64,000 nucleotides of DNA, from assembly GCF_020881035.1 (NCBI RefSeq), contig NZ_JAJITC010000016.1, forward strand, positions 62,001-126,000. The letters run 5' to 3'. The stretch's first letter is position 1, and every line of letters begins with the position of its first letter. Below the pieces are notes generated by a model. That model did no database searches and was not told the DNA's origin. It was given only the letters and a program-made list of their open reading frames with translations. Shown here piece by piece: positions 9,308 to 18,211 of the stretch. Both the position numbers and the translations under genes were made by a program. Origin of the DNA: Paraburkholderia translucens (GTDB taxonomy: Bacteria; Pseudomonadota; Gammaproteobacteria; Burkholderiales; Burkholderiaceae).

Positions 9308-9418
9308 GCCTGTCGGTTCCTGATCGGCCCGGTTCGCCCCCGGACCTGCCTTGAGTGTATTCGGCGCGCCGCTGGCGGCGTCGCGCCCTTCCTGAGTGAT
9401 TCGCACTAAATTTCCAGA

Positions 9419-9658
9419 TTACGCGTTCTGCCATTCGGCGGGCGTCAGCGTCTTCATGCTGAGCGCGTGGATTTCTTCGCGCATGCGGTCGCCGAGCGCC
9501 GCATACACGAGTTGATGGCGCTGGATCGGGCGCTTGCCTTCGAAGTTCGGCGAGACGATCGTCGCAAAGAAATGCTGACCGTCGCCTTCGACTTCGAGGT
9601 GCTCGCACGCGAGTCCAGCCGCAATGTACTGTTTGACCTGTTCGGGAGTCGGCAACAT
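9419..9658 (-). CDS. BolA/IbaG-family protein
   Basis: A 79-residue BolA-fold protein (MLPTPEQVKQYIAAGL start, HFFATIVSPNFEGKRPIQRH core, SMKTLTPAEW end). The position directly upstream of murA matches E. coli IbaG (YrbA), also adjacent to murA, so it is more likely IbaG-like than BolA itself. Such proteins bind [2Fe-2S] clusters with monothiol glutaredoxins; the conserved histidine in QRHQLVYAAL is the probable ligand. It starts 15 bases after the ABC permease stop, so it is co-transcribed with it. Confidence 0.88.
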   Translation of the reverse strand: MLPTPEQVKQYIAAGLACEHLEVEGDGQHFFATIVSPNFEGKRPIQRHQLVYAALGDRMREEIHALSMKTLTPAEWQNA

Positions 9659-9673
9659 GAGAGAAGCTCCTCG

Positions 9674-10438
9674 TCAGTGGCGCAGCTTGTAGCCGGAGGC
9701 GAGCATGCGCATCGCGACGACAGCCAGCACCACGAAGAAACCGGCGACGATCGCGAGGCTCACGAGCGGGTCGATATCCGACACGCCGAAAAAGCCATAG
9801 CGAAAGCCGTCGATCATGTAGAAAAACGGATTGAGGCGCGATACTTCGCGCCACACGGGCGGCAGCGTATGCGTCGAGTAGAACACGCCCGACAGGAACG
9901 TAAGCGGCATGATCAGAAAGTTCTGGAACGCGGCGAGCTGGTCGAACTTCTCGGCCCAGATACCGGCGATCAGACCCAGCGTGCCGAGGATCGCCGCGCC
10001 GAACATCGCGAACACGATGATGTAGAGCGGCGCCGTAAAGGCAAGCGGCACGAACCAGATCGTGACGATGAACACACCGAAGCCGACACACAAGCCGCGC
10101 GCGACGGCCGCGAGCACGTAGGCCGCGAACATCTCGTAGTGCGACAGAGGCGGCAACAGCACGAACACGAGATTGCCCGTGATCTTCGACTGGATCAGCG
10201 AAGAAGAACTGTTCGCGAAGGCGTTCTGCAGCACGCTCATCATCACGAGTCCTGGAACCAGGAAGCTCGTATATTCGACGCCCGCATAGACCTGTACGTG
10301 GCCGCGCAGCGCGTGGCCGAAGATGGTCAGGTACAGGAGCGCAGTGATGACCGGTGCAAGCACGGTCTGAAACGACACCTTCCAGAAACGCAGCAGTTCT
10401 TTGTAAAACAGCGTGCTAAATCCACTGTAGCCGCTCAT
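9674..10438 (-). CDS. ABC-2 type transporter permease (YadH-like)
   Basis: Membrane subunit of an exporter paired with the ATPase directly upstream. The 254-residue protein from MSGYSGFSTLFYKELLRFWK has six hydrophobic segments and the ABC-2 family motif around FLVPGLVMMSVLQNAFANSS, closely resembling E. coli YadH. The frame is open further upstream, but this start overlaps the ATPase stop (ATGA), the arrangement repeated across this cluster. Substrate is unknown. Location between mla genes and bolA/murA hints at an envelope-related role, which is inference. Confidence 0.9.
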   Translation of the reverse strand: MSGYSGFSTLFYKELLRFWKVSFQTVLAPVITALLYLTIFGHALRGHVQVYAGVEYTSFLVPGLVMMSVLQNAFANSSSSLIQSKITGNLVFVLLPPLSHYEMFAAYVLAAVARGLCVGFGVFIVTIWFVPLAFTAPLYIIVFAMFGAAILGTLGLIAGIWAEKFDQLAAFQNFLIMPLTFLSGVFYSTHTLPPVWREVSRLNPFFYMIDGFRYGFFGVSDIDPLVSLAIVAGFFVVLAVVAMRMLASGYKLRH

Positions 10439-11367
10439 GCAAGCCCCTCGATGACTTCCGGACCGTTCATCACCTGAACGAATACGTCTTCGAGGTCGGC
10501 CTTGCGCACCTCGATTTCTTCGAATGTACAACCGGCCGCGCGGCATTGCGCGAGGATGCGCTCGACGTCGTCATAGCTGGTCAGGCGCAGCAGATGCTGC
10601 CGGCCGTTGCCGTTGGCCGCGCCGCTTTCCGCCTCAAGCGGACGCAACTCGGCGGGCAGCACGCCCTGTGCGAAACGCACGAACAACTGCATGCCGGCGA
10701 AACGCTGCAACAGCGTGCTGGTGCGATCGAGCGCGACGACCTCGCCACGGCGCAGCATTGCGATGCGGTCGCACAGCGATTCGGCTTCTTCCAGGTAATG
10801 CGTGGTCAGCACGATGGTGTGGCCTTCGCGATTCAGGCGGGAGATGAACTTCCACAGCGTCTGGCGCAGTTCGACGTCGACGCCCGCGGTCGGCTCGTCG
10901 AGCACGATCACCGGCGGACGATGCACCAGCGCCTGGGCGACCAGCACGCGGCGTTTCATGCCGCCGGACAGCGCGCGCATATTCGCGTCGGCTTTCTCGG
11001 TCAGATCGAGATTGGCCATGATCTCGTCGATCCACGCGTCGTTGTTGCGCAGCCCGTAGTAGCCCGACTGGATGCGCAAGGTTTCGCGCACCGTGAAGAA
11101 CGGATCGAACACGAGTTCCTGCGGCACCACACCGAGCGCACGGCGCGCGTTGCGGAAATCGTCGACGACGTCGTGACCGCGCACCGCGATGCTGCCTTCA
11201 TCGGCGCGCGCGAGACCCGCGAGAATGCTGATGAGCGTCGTCTTGCCCGCGCCGTTCGGACCGAGCAGTCCGAAGAACTCGCCGTCTTCGACCGTGAGGC
11301 TGACGCCCTTGAGCGCCTGCAAGTCCTTGTAGCGCTTCTTGACGTTACGAATTTCTATGGCTGACAT
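10435..11367 (-). CDS. ABC transporter ATP-binding protein (YadG-like)
   Basis: Cytoplasmic ATPase of the exporter formed with the following permease. The 310-residue protein has Walker A GLLGPNGAGKTTLISILAGL, signature ALSGGMKRRVLVAQAL, Walker B VIVLDEPTAGVD and the H-loop in VLTTHYLEEAE. A C-terminal domain of about 90 residues follows the nucleotide-binding domain, as in YadG, DrrA and NodI types. It is separated from mlaB by 189 bases with no clear terminator, so it may be read from the mla transcript. Transported molecule is unknown. Confidence 0.92.
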   Translation of the reverse strand: MSAIEIRNVKKRYKDLQALKGVSLTVEDGEFFGLLGPNGAGKTTLISILAGLARADEGSIAVRGHDVVDDFRNARRALGVVPQELVFDPFFTVRETLRIQSGYYGLRNNDAWIDEIMANLDLTEKADANMRALSGGMKRRVLVAQALVHRPPVIVLDEPTAGVDVELRQTLWKFISRLNREGHTIVLTTHYLEEAESLCDRIAMLRRGEVVALDRTSTLLQRFAGMQLFVRFAQGVLPAELRPLEAESGAANGNGRQHLLRLTSYDDVERILAQCRAAGCTFEEIEVRKADLEDVFVQVMNGPEVIEGLA

Positions 11368-11556
11368 GACTATGGGCCGCGTGCGTCGCGGCGCCCGAAG
11401 TAGCCCCGATGGAGCCTCGGGACGAGCAAATGCTTGAAGAAACGGAACCGGGGCCGATTAGGGGCCAGTTCAACGCCCCAAAAAAACGTTTGATTATAGG
11501 GCAAAAACTGGCGCCCCCGGCCCGGCGGGAAGGAGGGAGACGACGCTGGAGGAGCG

Positions 11557-11877
11557 TCAGTGTCGCGCTGACGCAACCGTGCAGGATGCGGCAGGAGTCA
11601 GGAGAGTATCGACGCCGTAGGCCTGCGCGAGACTGGCGAGACCCGCCGGCAGATTGATGATTTCAAACTTCCCGCCGCGCGCCGCCGCGGCCCGCACCCA
11701 CGCGAGCAGCACGGCGAGCGCCGAGGAATCGAATTGCTCGAGCGGCGCGCAATCGACGCCGCGCGCGCCCGCCGCGATACGTTCCAGACCCGCCGCGAGC
11801 TCGGCCTTCGCGCTCTCGTGGGTCAGCGTCGCACCGCTGTCGAAGCGATTCGCGACCGGGTTCAGCACGTCGCTCAC
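11557..11877 (-). CDS. mlaB: STAS-domain protein MlaB
   Basis: Cytoplasmic regulatory subunit of the MlaFEDB lipid transporter, binding the MlaF ATPase. The 106-residue protein shows the STAS core with GVDCAPLEQFDSSALAVLLAW, in which the Asp-Ser-Ser turn occupies the usual STAS site. I chose the GTG start at 11877 because it overlaps the mlaC stop (GTGA) and gives normal STAS length; no ATG in a suitable place is available. The mla order here is F-E-D-A-C-B, with mlaA inserted inside the operon, unlike E. coli. Confidence 0.85.
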   Translation of the reverse strand: MSDVLNPVANRFDSGATLTHESAKAELAAGLERIAAGARGVDCAPLEQFDSSALAVLLAWVRAAAARGGKFEIINLPAGLASLAQAYGVDTLLTPAASCTVASARH

Positions 11878-12506
11878 GACTGCTTGCCCGCGGCGAGTTG
11901 CTGATTGCGCTGCGTGAGGAACTGGATCAGTCCGTCCACGCCCTTCTGCTGGATCTGCTCGTTGAACTGCTGCTGATACGCCTGGATCAGCCACGCGCCG
12001 AGCACATTGATGTCATACACGCGCCAGCCTTGCGGCGTCTTGTACAGGCGGTAGTCGAGTTCGATCGGCTGGCCGTTGTTCATGACGACCGAGCGCACCA
12101 CCGTGTCGGTGTCGTCCGGGTTCATGCGGAACGGCTTGTACTGGATCTGCTGGTCGCGCACCTGCGCGAGCGCTCCCGAATAGGTGCGGATCAGCAGCAT
12201 CTTGAACTGCTCGATCACCTGATTCTGCTGCTCGGGCGTCGCGGTGCGCCAATTGCGGCCCATCGCGAGCTGCGTGGTGCGGCGGAAGTCGGTGTACGGC
12301 AGGATCTTTTCGTTGACGAGAGCCGTGATGCGCGTGATGTCGCCCTGCTGGATCGACTTGTCGTTGCGAATCGCGTCCATCACCTGCTGGGTGGCGGTCT
12401 TGATCAGCGCCTCGGGCGAGTTGGTGTCCACGGCTTGCGCCGATGCCCCCACGCTGACGAATGAAAACAACGCCGCAAACAAGGGGATCAGGAAGAATTT
12501 TTTCAT
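11874..12506 (-). CDS. mlaC: Periplasmic phospholipid-binding protein MlaC
   Basis: Shuttles phospholipids through the periplasm between the MlaA complex in the outer membrane and MlaD in the inner membrane. The 210-residue product begins MKKFFLIPLFAALFSFVSVG with a signal peptide ending at about ASAQA-VD. The Ttg2D/MlaC fold is visible in DFRRTTQLAMGRNWRTATPE and in the C-terminal WRVYDINVLGAWLIQAYQQQ motif. The frame is open upstream, but the signal peptide fixes the start at 12506. It is followed by mlaB with a 4-base overlap. Confidence 0.95.
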   Translation of the reverse strand: MKKFFLIPLFAALFSFVSVGASAQAVDTNSPEALIKTATQQVMDAIRNDKSIQQGDITRITALVNEKILPYTDFRRTTQLAMGRNWRTATPEQQNQVIEQFKMLLIRTYSGALAQVRDQQIQYKPFRMNPDDTDTVVRSVVMNNGQPIELDYRLYKTPQGWRVYDINVLGAWLIQAYQQQFNEQIQQKGVDGLIQFLTQRNQQLAAGKQS

Positions 12507-12620
12507 ATCGAGCTTTGCCTCAAAAATAGTGCAACGGTTTGAACCGACCTTATCACGCGAGTTCGACGGCAATCCATGCGCAAACTGCGAGAGTCGTATC
12601 GATCTGTTACGGCTGCACGT

Positions 12621-13604
12621 TCAACGCAATCTGAACGACGGGAAGTTGAAATGCGTAGGTGGCACCAACTGGCCGGCCGGAATCTGCGTGGTTTCGGGGC
12701 CGCCGTTCATGTCGAGCGGCGGTGTTTCGGCGCCCGATGCGGCCTCGGGGGCCGACGCGCCCTGCGGCGCCGGCGCGGCCGCGCCAGATGCCGGAGCCGC
12801 ATTGCCCGGAGCGCCCTGCGTGTCGGGCGCACCTTCGTCATACTTCGGCAGCGGCGCCTCCTCGTCATAGTTAGGCAGTTCCTGCGGACGCCGACCACCC
12901 GCAGACAGCAGATACTGACGTCGCTGCAGAAATGCGTTGCGCACGAACGAGTATTTGTCGAGCGCCGCGCCTTCCAGCACCTCGCCCGCGCCGAGCAGGT
13001 TGGCGCGCGTGTTGACGATGTTCAGGCCATACAGGGCCCAGCTCAGGCCCGGCGGATCGATATAGCTGATCGGGTTCACGTAGTAGTTGCCGATCGAGCC
13101 GACCGCATCGCGCACCGTGCTCGGCCCGAACAGCGGCAGCACCAGGTACGGCCCCGGCGGCACGCCATAGTGGCCGAGCGTCAGGCCGAGGTCATTCTCG
13201 TGCTTGGGCAGCTTCGCGAGCGTCGCGACGTCGAACAGGCCGCCGACGCCGAACACCGTGTTGATCACGATCCGCATGATGTCGGACACGCCGTCGGCGA
13301 TGCGCAGCTGCAGCAGGTTGTTCGCCGCGATATAGACGTCGCCGATATTCGAGAAAAAGTTCGTTACGCTGTCGCGCACCGGCTGCGGCGTGACCCAAAC
13401 GTAGCCCTTCGCGACCGGTTTCAGCGCGTACTGGTCGATCTTGTCGTTGACGGTGAAGATCGTGCGGTTGAGCCCTTCGAACGGGTCGCCCTTGGTGGGC
13501 GTCTGCACGGTCGTGCAACCGGCGAGCAACGCAACCGCCACCGCGATCTTGCCGAACTGTAGGACGCGCGCGCCGCTGCGCGCGGTCTGCAGTGTCGTCT
13601 GCAT
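12621..13604 (-). CDS. mlaA: Outer-membrane lipoprotein MlaA (VacJ) with C-terminal tail
   Basis: Outer-membrane component that removes mislocalised phospholipids from the outer leaflet. The 327-residue protein has a lipobox (LLAGC, Cys about residue 29) and the VacJ core DPFEGLNRTIFTVND, NLLQLRIADG, GLTLGHYGVPPGPYLVLPLF and IDPPGLSWALYGLN. The family usually ends near residue 250; here about 75 residues follow, rich in Pro, Ala and Gly and starting with an imperfect duplication (LPNYDEEAP and LPKYDEGAP). It sits within the operon between mlaD and mlaC. Confidence 0.95.
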   Translation of the reverse strand: MQTTLQTARSGARVLQFGKIAVAVALLAGCTTVQTPTKGDPFEGLNRTIFTVNDKIDQYALKPVAKGYVWVTPQPVRDSVTNFFSNIGDVYIAANNLLQLRIADGVSDIMRIVINTVFGVGGLFDVATLAKLPKHENDLGLTLGHYGVPPGPYLVLPLFGPSTVRDAVGSIGNYYVNPISYIDPPGLSWALYGLNIVNTRANLLGAGEVLEGAALDKYSFVRNAFLQRRQYLLSAGGRRPQELPNYDEEAPLPKYDEGAPDTQGAPGNAAPASGAAAPAPQGASAPEAASGAETPPLDMNGGPETTQIPAGQLVPPTHFNFPSFRLR

Positions 13605-13624
13605 CGTAGTTCTCCTTGTTGGCC

Positions 13625-14155
13625 TTACTGGCCGGCAGCGCCGGAGGCCGGCGCCTCAGGCGCCGGTGCGGGAGCCGATGCAGCGGGCTTCGCCGCGCCG
13701 GCATCCGCGGCCTTGCTATACAGGAACTGGCCGATCAGATTCTCCAGCACGATCGCCGATTGCGTCATCGAGATCGTATCGCCAGCCTTGAGCATTTCCG
13801 AGTCACCGCCTGGTTCGAGCCCGATGTACTGCTCGCCGAGCAGCCCCGAGGTCAGGATCTTCGCCGACGTATCCCGCGGAAACTGGAACTGCTTGTCGAT
13901 ATCGATCGTGACGAGCGCCTGGTAAGTGTTGCTATCAAAGCCGATCGACGCGACCCGGCCGACCGTCACGCCCGCGCTCTTCACCGGCGCGCGCGCCTTC
14001 AGCCCGCCGATGTTGTCGAACTTGAGCTTGAGCGGGTAGGTTGCCTGGAACGACAACGAACTCATGTTGCCGGCCTTCAGCGCGAGAAACAGCAACGCCA
14101 CGAAACCCAGCACCACAAACAGGCCGACCCAGAAGTCGAGAGCATTTTTTTTCAT
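13625..14155 (-). CDS. mlaD: MCE-domain lipid-binding protein MlaD
   Basis: Inner-membrane-anchored MCE protein that forms a hexameric ring on MlaE and passes phospholipids to or from MlaC. The 176-residue protein starts MKKNALDFWVGLFVVLGFVA with one transmembrane segment, followed by the MCE domain (FDNIGGLKARAPVKSAGVTV, GLLGEQYIGLEPGGD) and an Ala/Pro-rich C-terminus. A GGGA Shine-Dalgarno five bases before the ATG at 14155 favours this start over an ATG two codons upstream. It lies 92 bases after mlaE. Confidence 0.95.
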   Translation of the reverse strand: MKKNALDFWVGLFVVLGFVALLFLALKAGNMSSLSFQATYPLKLKFDNIGGLKARAPVKSAGVTVGRVASIGFDSNTYQALVTIDIDKQFQFPRDTSAKILTSGLLGEQYIGLEPGGDSEMLKAGDTISMTQSAIVLENLIGQFLYSKAADAGAAKPAASAPAPAPEAPASGAAGQ

Positions 14156-14247
14156 CGTCATCCCAAAGTGAATCCGCCGCGCCGCCGCCACTACCCGCCG
14201 CGCGCGGCGCATCATGCGCCGCCGGGCCGCCGGCGCGCGGCGCGGTC

Positions 14248-15015
14248 TTAACTGAACATCAGGGCGGTCAGCAGGAAATCGAGCCCGAGCACCGCGAGCG
14301 ACGCATACACGACCGTGCGGGTCGTCGCGCGCGACACGCCTTCCGGCGTCGGCTTCGCCTCGTAGCCTTGAAACAGCGCGACGAACGTCACCGCGAGGCC
14401 GAACACGACGCTCTTGACGACACCCGCGCCGACATCGCGCCACACGTCCACGCCGCTTTGCATCTGCGACCAGAACGCGCCGGCATCGACGCCGATCAGC
14501 AGCACACCCACTACGTAACCGCCCAGAACGCCGACCGCGCTGAAGATCGCGGCGAGAATCGGCATCGAGACAATGCCGGCCCACAGGCGCGGCGCGATGA
14601 CGACCTTGACCGGATCGACGGCCATCATTTCCATCGCGGTGAGCTGCTCGCCCGCCTTCATCAGGCCGATCTCGGCGGTCAGCGACGTGCCCGCGCGGCC
14701 GGCGAACAGCAGCGCCGTCACGACCGGCCCGAGCTCGCGCACGAGCGACAGCGCGACCAGCAACCCGAGCGCCTGCTCGGAGCCGTAGCGGTTCAGCGTG
14801 TAATAGCCCTGCAGACCGAGCACGAAGCCGACGAACAACCCCGACACCGCGATGATCACGAGCGAATAATTACCGACGAAGTGGATCTGCTTCGTGACAA
14901 GGCGCGGGCGGCGCAGCAGCGGGAAGAACTCGAGCAGGAGGCGCAGGAAAAAGCGCGTCGCATAGCCGGCCGTGCCGAGTCCGCTGAGCACCGCGCGACC
15001 AATCGTACTGATCAT
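14248..15015 (-). CDS. mlaE: Lipid transporter permease MlaE
   Basis: Integral membrane permease of the MlaFEDB ABC transporter. The 255-residue protein has the family core VRELGPVVTALLFAGRAGTS, TAEIGLMKAGEQLTAMEMM and DPVKVVIAPRLWAG, with five to six hydrophobic helices. Its ATG overlaps the mlaF stop (ATGA at 15012-15015). Immediately downstream comes mlaD, completing the inner-membrane complex. Confidence 0.96.
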   Translation of the reverse strand: MISTIGRAVLSGLGTAGYATRFFLRLLLEFFPLLRRPRLVTKQIHFVGNYSLVIIAVSGLFVGFVLGLQGYYTLNRYGSEQALGLLVALSLVRELGPVVTALLFAGRAGTSLTAEIGLMKAGEQLTAMEMMAVDPVKVVIAPRLWAGIVSMPILAAIFSAVGVLGGYVVGVLLIGVDAGAFWSQMQSGVDVWRDVGAGVVKSVVFGLAVTFVALFQGYEAKPTPEGVSRATTRTVVYASLAVLGLDFLLTALMFS

Positions 15016-15836
15016 GACTGGCCTCCGCCGACGCCGAAGTCGGCCGCGAGCGACGCCTTCGCAGGATAGTGGAATCTGAACGGGCCGTCCGGCGCGCCGT
15101 CGATGAATTGACGTACGGTCGGGTCGGTCGAGGCGCGCAATTCGTCCGGCGTGCCTTCGGCGAGCACCCCGCCGTTGGACAGGAAGTACACGTAGTCCGC
15201 AATCGCGAACGATTCCGGCACGTCGTGCGTGACGAGAATCGACGTGGCGCCGAGCGCCTGGTTCAGTGTGCGGATCAGATTCGCGGTGATGCCGAGTGAA
15301 ATGGGGTCGAGGCCGGCGAACGGCTCGTCGTACATCATCAATTCGGGGTCGAGCGCGATCGCGCGGGCGAGCGCCACGCGCCGCGCCATGCCACCCGAAA
15401 TTTCCGACGGCAGCAGGTCGCGCGCGCCGCGCAGGCCGACCGCGTTGAGCTTCATCAGCACGAGGTCGCGCAGAAGTTCTTCAGGGAGGTCGGTGTGCTC
15501 GCGCAGCGAGAAGGCGACGTTTTCGAACACCGACATGTCGGTAAACAGCGCGCCGAACTGGAACAGCATGCCCATCTTGCGACGCAGCGCGTAGAGGCCT
15601 TCGCGCGTCTGTTCGCCGAGATCCTGGCCGTGGAACAGCACCTGGCCGCGCTGCGCGCGCACGAGGCCGCCGATCAGACGCAGCACCGTGGTCTTGCCGC
15701 AACCCGAGCCGCCCATGACTGCGACGACCTGACCGCGACGAAATCGCAGATTCAGATTCGACAGGACGAGCCGGTCGCCGTAACCGAAGTCGACGTCGCG
15801 CAGCTCGAGTAAGGTCTCGGGGGAGGAAGTCACCAA
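15012..15836 (-). CDS. mlaF: Lipid transporter ATPase MlaF
   Basis: ATPase subunit of the Mla retrograde phospholipid transporter. The 274-residue protein has Walker A GGSGCGKTTVLRLIGG, signature EISGGMARRVALARAIALDP, Walker B LMMYDEPFAGLDPIS and switch His in LVTHDVPES. The start is a TTG at 15836, eight bases after an AGGA ribosome site; a GTG one codon later (15833) is the alternative, and no ATG is available nearby. It begins 91 bases downstream of thiE, with no terminator hairpin evident, so thi transcripts may enter the mla genes. Confidence 0.94.
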   Translation of the reverse strand: MVTSSPETLLELRDVDFGYGDRLVLSNLNLRFRRGQVVAVMGGSGCGKTTVLRLIGGLVRAQRGQVLFHGQDLGEQTREGLYALRRKMGMLFQFGALFTDMSVFENVAFSLREHTDLPEELLRDLVLMKLNAVGLRGARDLLPSEISGGMARRVALARAIALDPELMMYDEPFAGLDPISLGITANLIRTLNQALGATSILVTHDVPESFAIADYVYFLSNGGVLAEGTPDELRASTDPTVRQFIDGAPDGPFRFHYPAKASLAADFGVGGGQS

Positions 15837-15927
15837 ACTGACAGTCCTTTTACAGGGAAGGCCGAATTATAGGGCCATCATGCAAAAGCTGCCGTGAGGT
15901 GCCCCGTTCCTTGACTATGCTTGACGA

Positions 15928-17031
15928 TTATTGCGTAAACATGTGTTGCAGCGCGGAAACGGCGGCGGCCGGGTCGGCCGCTTCCGTCACCGCGCGCACC
16001 ACGGCCGCACAGCCGACGCCCGTTGCGAGCACGTCCGGCAGCACCTGCAGATCGATCCCGCCGATCGCGACGAGCGGCACCACCCCATCGAGCAGCCGCA
16101 CGTAGCGCGCGAGGCGCCGCAAGCCCTGCGGTGCGGTCGGCATGACCTTCGTCGTGGTCGGGAACACGGCGCCCAAAGCAATGTAGCTCGGACGGAAATG
16201 CAGCGCCTTCAGCATCTCGTAAAAACCGTGCGTCGACAGACCAAGCCGGATGCCCGCGCCGGCCAGCGCGAACAGATCCGCGGTATGCACGTCTTCCTGG
16301 CCGAGGTGCACGCCGTACGCGCCCGCCTCGAGCGCCGCCTGCCAGTGGTCATTGATGAACACCCGGGCGTCGTGCGCGCGACCGGCCGCCACGCAGCGGG
16401 CAATTTCGCGTTTCAGTTCGTCAGCGGGTTCGGCCGACTTGCGGCGCAATTGCACCGTTTTCACGCCGAAGCCGACCACCCGCTCGACCCAGTCCGCGCT
16501 CGGCAGCACCGGGTACAGACCGAGCTTTTCCGGGCAGCGCGGAAACGCCTCTGCGGGCGCAGCCGGCAGGCCGGTGAGTCGCGGAAAGCGGGCGAGGTCG
16601 GCCGGGAACGCGTCGTCGGTGCGGGTTTCGTCGCCGTCGCGCCACGCGAGCGCGAGCACCAGCGCGTCGTGCGGATCGAAGCCGCAGTCGAGAAAAGCGG
16701 CCAGCGCCGGAACCCAGTCTTCCGCCAGGTGGCCTTCGAGACCGTACTTCTCGCCACCCAGATGCAGCGTCGCGCGGTTTTCCGCGGCGACGATCACGCC
16801 CGCGCCTCGCGTCAACCAGCGCGCCACCTGTTCGCCGTGCGGCTGCGCGTCGGCGATCACGATCAGGTCGCCGCCGTTCGGTTCATCGGGCACGGTCAGG
16901 CAAATGCGCCACGGCGCGTGCGTGGGGGGCCAGTCGCCGAGACAGGCGCGAATGCGCTCCGCGGCTTCGATGAGTTCGTCGGCCGTCGGCCAGAACAGAT
17001 CGCGGTTCTTCAAGGTCAACGACTGTGTCAT
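15928..17031 (-). CDS. thiE: Thiamine-phosphate synthase ThiE with extra N-terminal domain
   Basis: Joins HMP-PP and the thiazole phosphate to thiamine phosphate. The C-terminal 200 residues carry the full ThiE set: VKTVQLRRK, INDHWQAALEAGAYGVHLGQ, LGLSTH, GAVFPTTTKVMPTAPQGL and VPLVAIGGI. Residues 1 to about 165 form an additional domain not found in the usual 210-residue ThiE. Its segment from about 70 to 130 faintly resembles the C-terminal half of ThiD kinases, but no ATP-binding glycine motif is seen, so function is open. Total length of 367 residues is what I recall for Burkholderia ThiE. The ATG at 17031 overlaps the thiG stop. Confidence 0.93.
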   Translation of the reverse strand: MTQSLTLKNRDLFWPTADELIEAAERIRACLGDWPPTHAPWRICLTVPDEPNGGDLIVIADAQPHGEQVARWLTRGAGVIVAAENRATLHLGGEKYGLEGHLAEDWVPALAAFLDCGFDPHDALVLALAWRDGDETRTDDAFPADLARFPRLTGLPAAPAEAFPRCPEKLGLYPVLPSADWVERVVGFGVKTVQLRRKSAEPADELKREIARCVAAGRAHDARVFINDHWQAALEAGAYGVHLGQEDVHTADLFALAGAGIRLGLSTHGFYEMLKALHFRPSYIALGAVFPTTTKVMPTAPQGLRRLARYVRLLDGVVPLVAIGGIDLQVLPDVLATGVGCAAVVRAVTEAADPAAAVSALQHMFTQ

Positions 17032-17852
17032 GCGGCCCCTCCATCCTGATGCCAGAACGGCATGCCGACCACCGGCGTGCTCGCGTGCGCGCTCTCGCGC
17101 TCGGCCATCGGACCCGCGAGATACGCTTGCCGGCCCGCTTCGACGCCCAGCGCGAACGCGCGGGCCATCGCGTCGGGGTGCGTCGCCTGCGACACCGCCG
17201 TATTCAGCAGCACCCCGTCGAAGCCCCACTCCATCACCTGCGCCGCATGCGACGGCACGCCGAGCCCGGCGTCGACGATCAGCGGCACGTCCGGAAGGCG
17301 CTCGCGCAGCACGCGCAGGCCGTACGGATTGATCACGCCCTTGCCGGTGCCGATCGGCGCACCCCACGGCATCAGCGCCTCGCAGCCGGCATCGAGCAGC
17401 CGGCGGCCGATCACCAGATCCTCAGTGCAGTACGGCAGCACCTTGAAGCCGTCCTTGACGAGCCGCGCGGCGGCCTCGATCAGGCCGACCGGGTCGGGCT
17501 GCAGCGTGTAGTCGTCGCCGATCAGTTCGAGCTTGATCCAGTCGGTCTCGAAGATTTCGCGCGCCATGTGCGCGGTCGTCACCGCTTCACCGACGGTCAG
17601 GCAGCCCGCCGTGTTCGGCAGGAGCGGCACGCCGTGGCGCTTGAGCAGATCGAAGAAGCCCGCTTCGGCATTGCCCTCGTTCATCTGACGGCGCAGCGCG
17701 ACGGTCACCATGCCGGGGCGCGCGGCGTCGATCGAATCGGACAGCGACTGCAGCGACGGGTAGCGCGACGTGCCGAGCAGCACGCGGCTCGCGAAAGTTT
17801 GACCGTATAGCGTCAGCGCGTCGGCGGTCTCGTGAGAAGTCATTTGCATCAT
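17028..17852 (-). CDS. thiG: Thiazole synthase ThiG
   Basis: Forms the thiazole phosphate ring from deoxyxylulose phosphate, the ThiS thiocarboxylate and dehydroglycine (from ThiO in this organism). The 274-residue protein has the RVLLGTSRYPS start, the Schiff-base lysine in TDWIKLELIGDD, the GCEALMPWGAPIGTGKG phosphate loop and VDAGLGVPSHAAQVMEWG. It lies 100 bases downstream of thiS and overlaps thiE by four bases. Presence of thiO rather than thiH nearby indicates the aerobic glycine-oxidase route. Confidence 0.96.
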   Translation of the reverse strand: MMQMTSHETADALTLYGQTFASRVLLGTSRYPSLQSLSDSIDAARPGMVTVALRRQMNEGNAEAGFFDLLKRHGVPLLPNTAGCLTVGEAVTTAHMAREIFETDWIKLELIGDDYTLQPDPVGLIEAAARLVKDGFKVLPYCTEDLVIGRRLLDAGCEALMPWGAPIGTGKGVINPYGLRVLRERLPDVPLIVDAGLGVPSHAAQVMEWGFDGVLLNTAVSQATHPDAMARAFALGVEAGRQAYLAGPMAERESAHASTPVVGMPFWHQDGGAA

Positions 17853-17952
17853 CCTGGTTTGCCGGCGCGGCAGGGCACCGACAATGTTGCGGCAATGGGT
17901 TTTCAGCGGCGGTGGTGGATGTTCGGTGGGTTACCGGCTGGCGCGAGCGCGC

Positions 17953-18150
17953 TCAGCCGCCCGCAACCGGCTGCACCACATCTAGCCGGTCGCCCGTTTG
18001 CAACGCGCGCGCCGCATGCTGCGCACGCGCGACGAAATCGCCGTTCAGCGCGACCGCGTACGGCGGACGGGCGCCAAAAGCGGCGAGTGCATCGGCAACC
18101 GTCGCGCCCTCGGGTAGCGACAACGGCTTCTGATTGATATGAATGTCCAT
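17953..18150 (-). CDS. thiS: Sulfur carrier protein ThiS
   Basis: A 65-residue ubiquitin-like sulfur carrier that donates sulfur for the thiazole ring as a C-terminal thiocarboxylate. The protein begins MDIHINQKPLSLPEGATVAD and ends in the essential Gly-Gly. The internal PYAVALNGDFVARAQH segment matches the family. It lies between thiO and thiG in the riboswitch-led thi operon. Confidence 0.95.
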   Translation of the reverse strand: MDIHINQKPLSLPEGATVADALAAFGARPPYAVALNGDFVARAQHAARALQTGDRLDVVQPVAGG

Positions 18151-18211
18151 GGTGTTCGAATACGGTCCAATCGATGGCGGAAGCGGCAGCGCGGCGCGAA
18201 GGCCGCCACGC

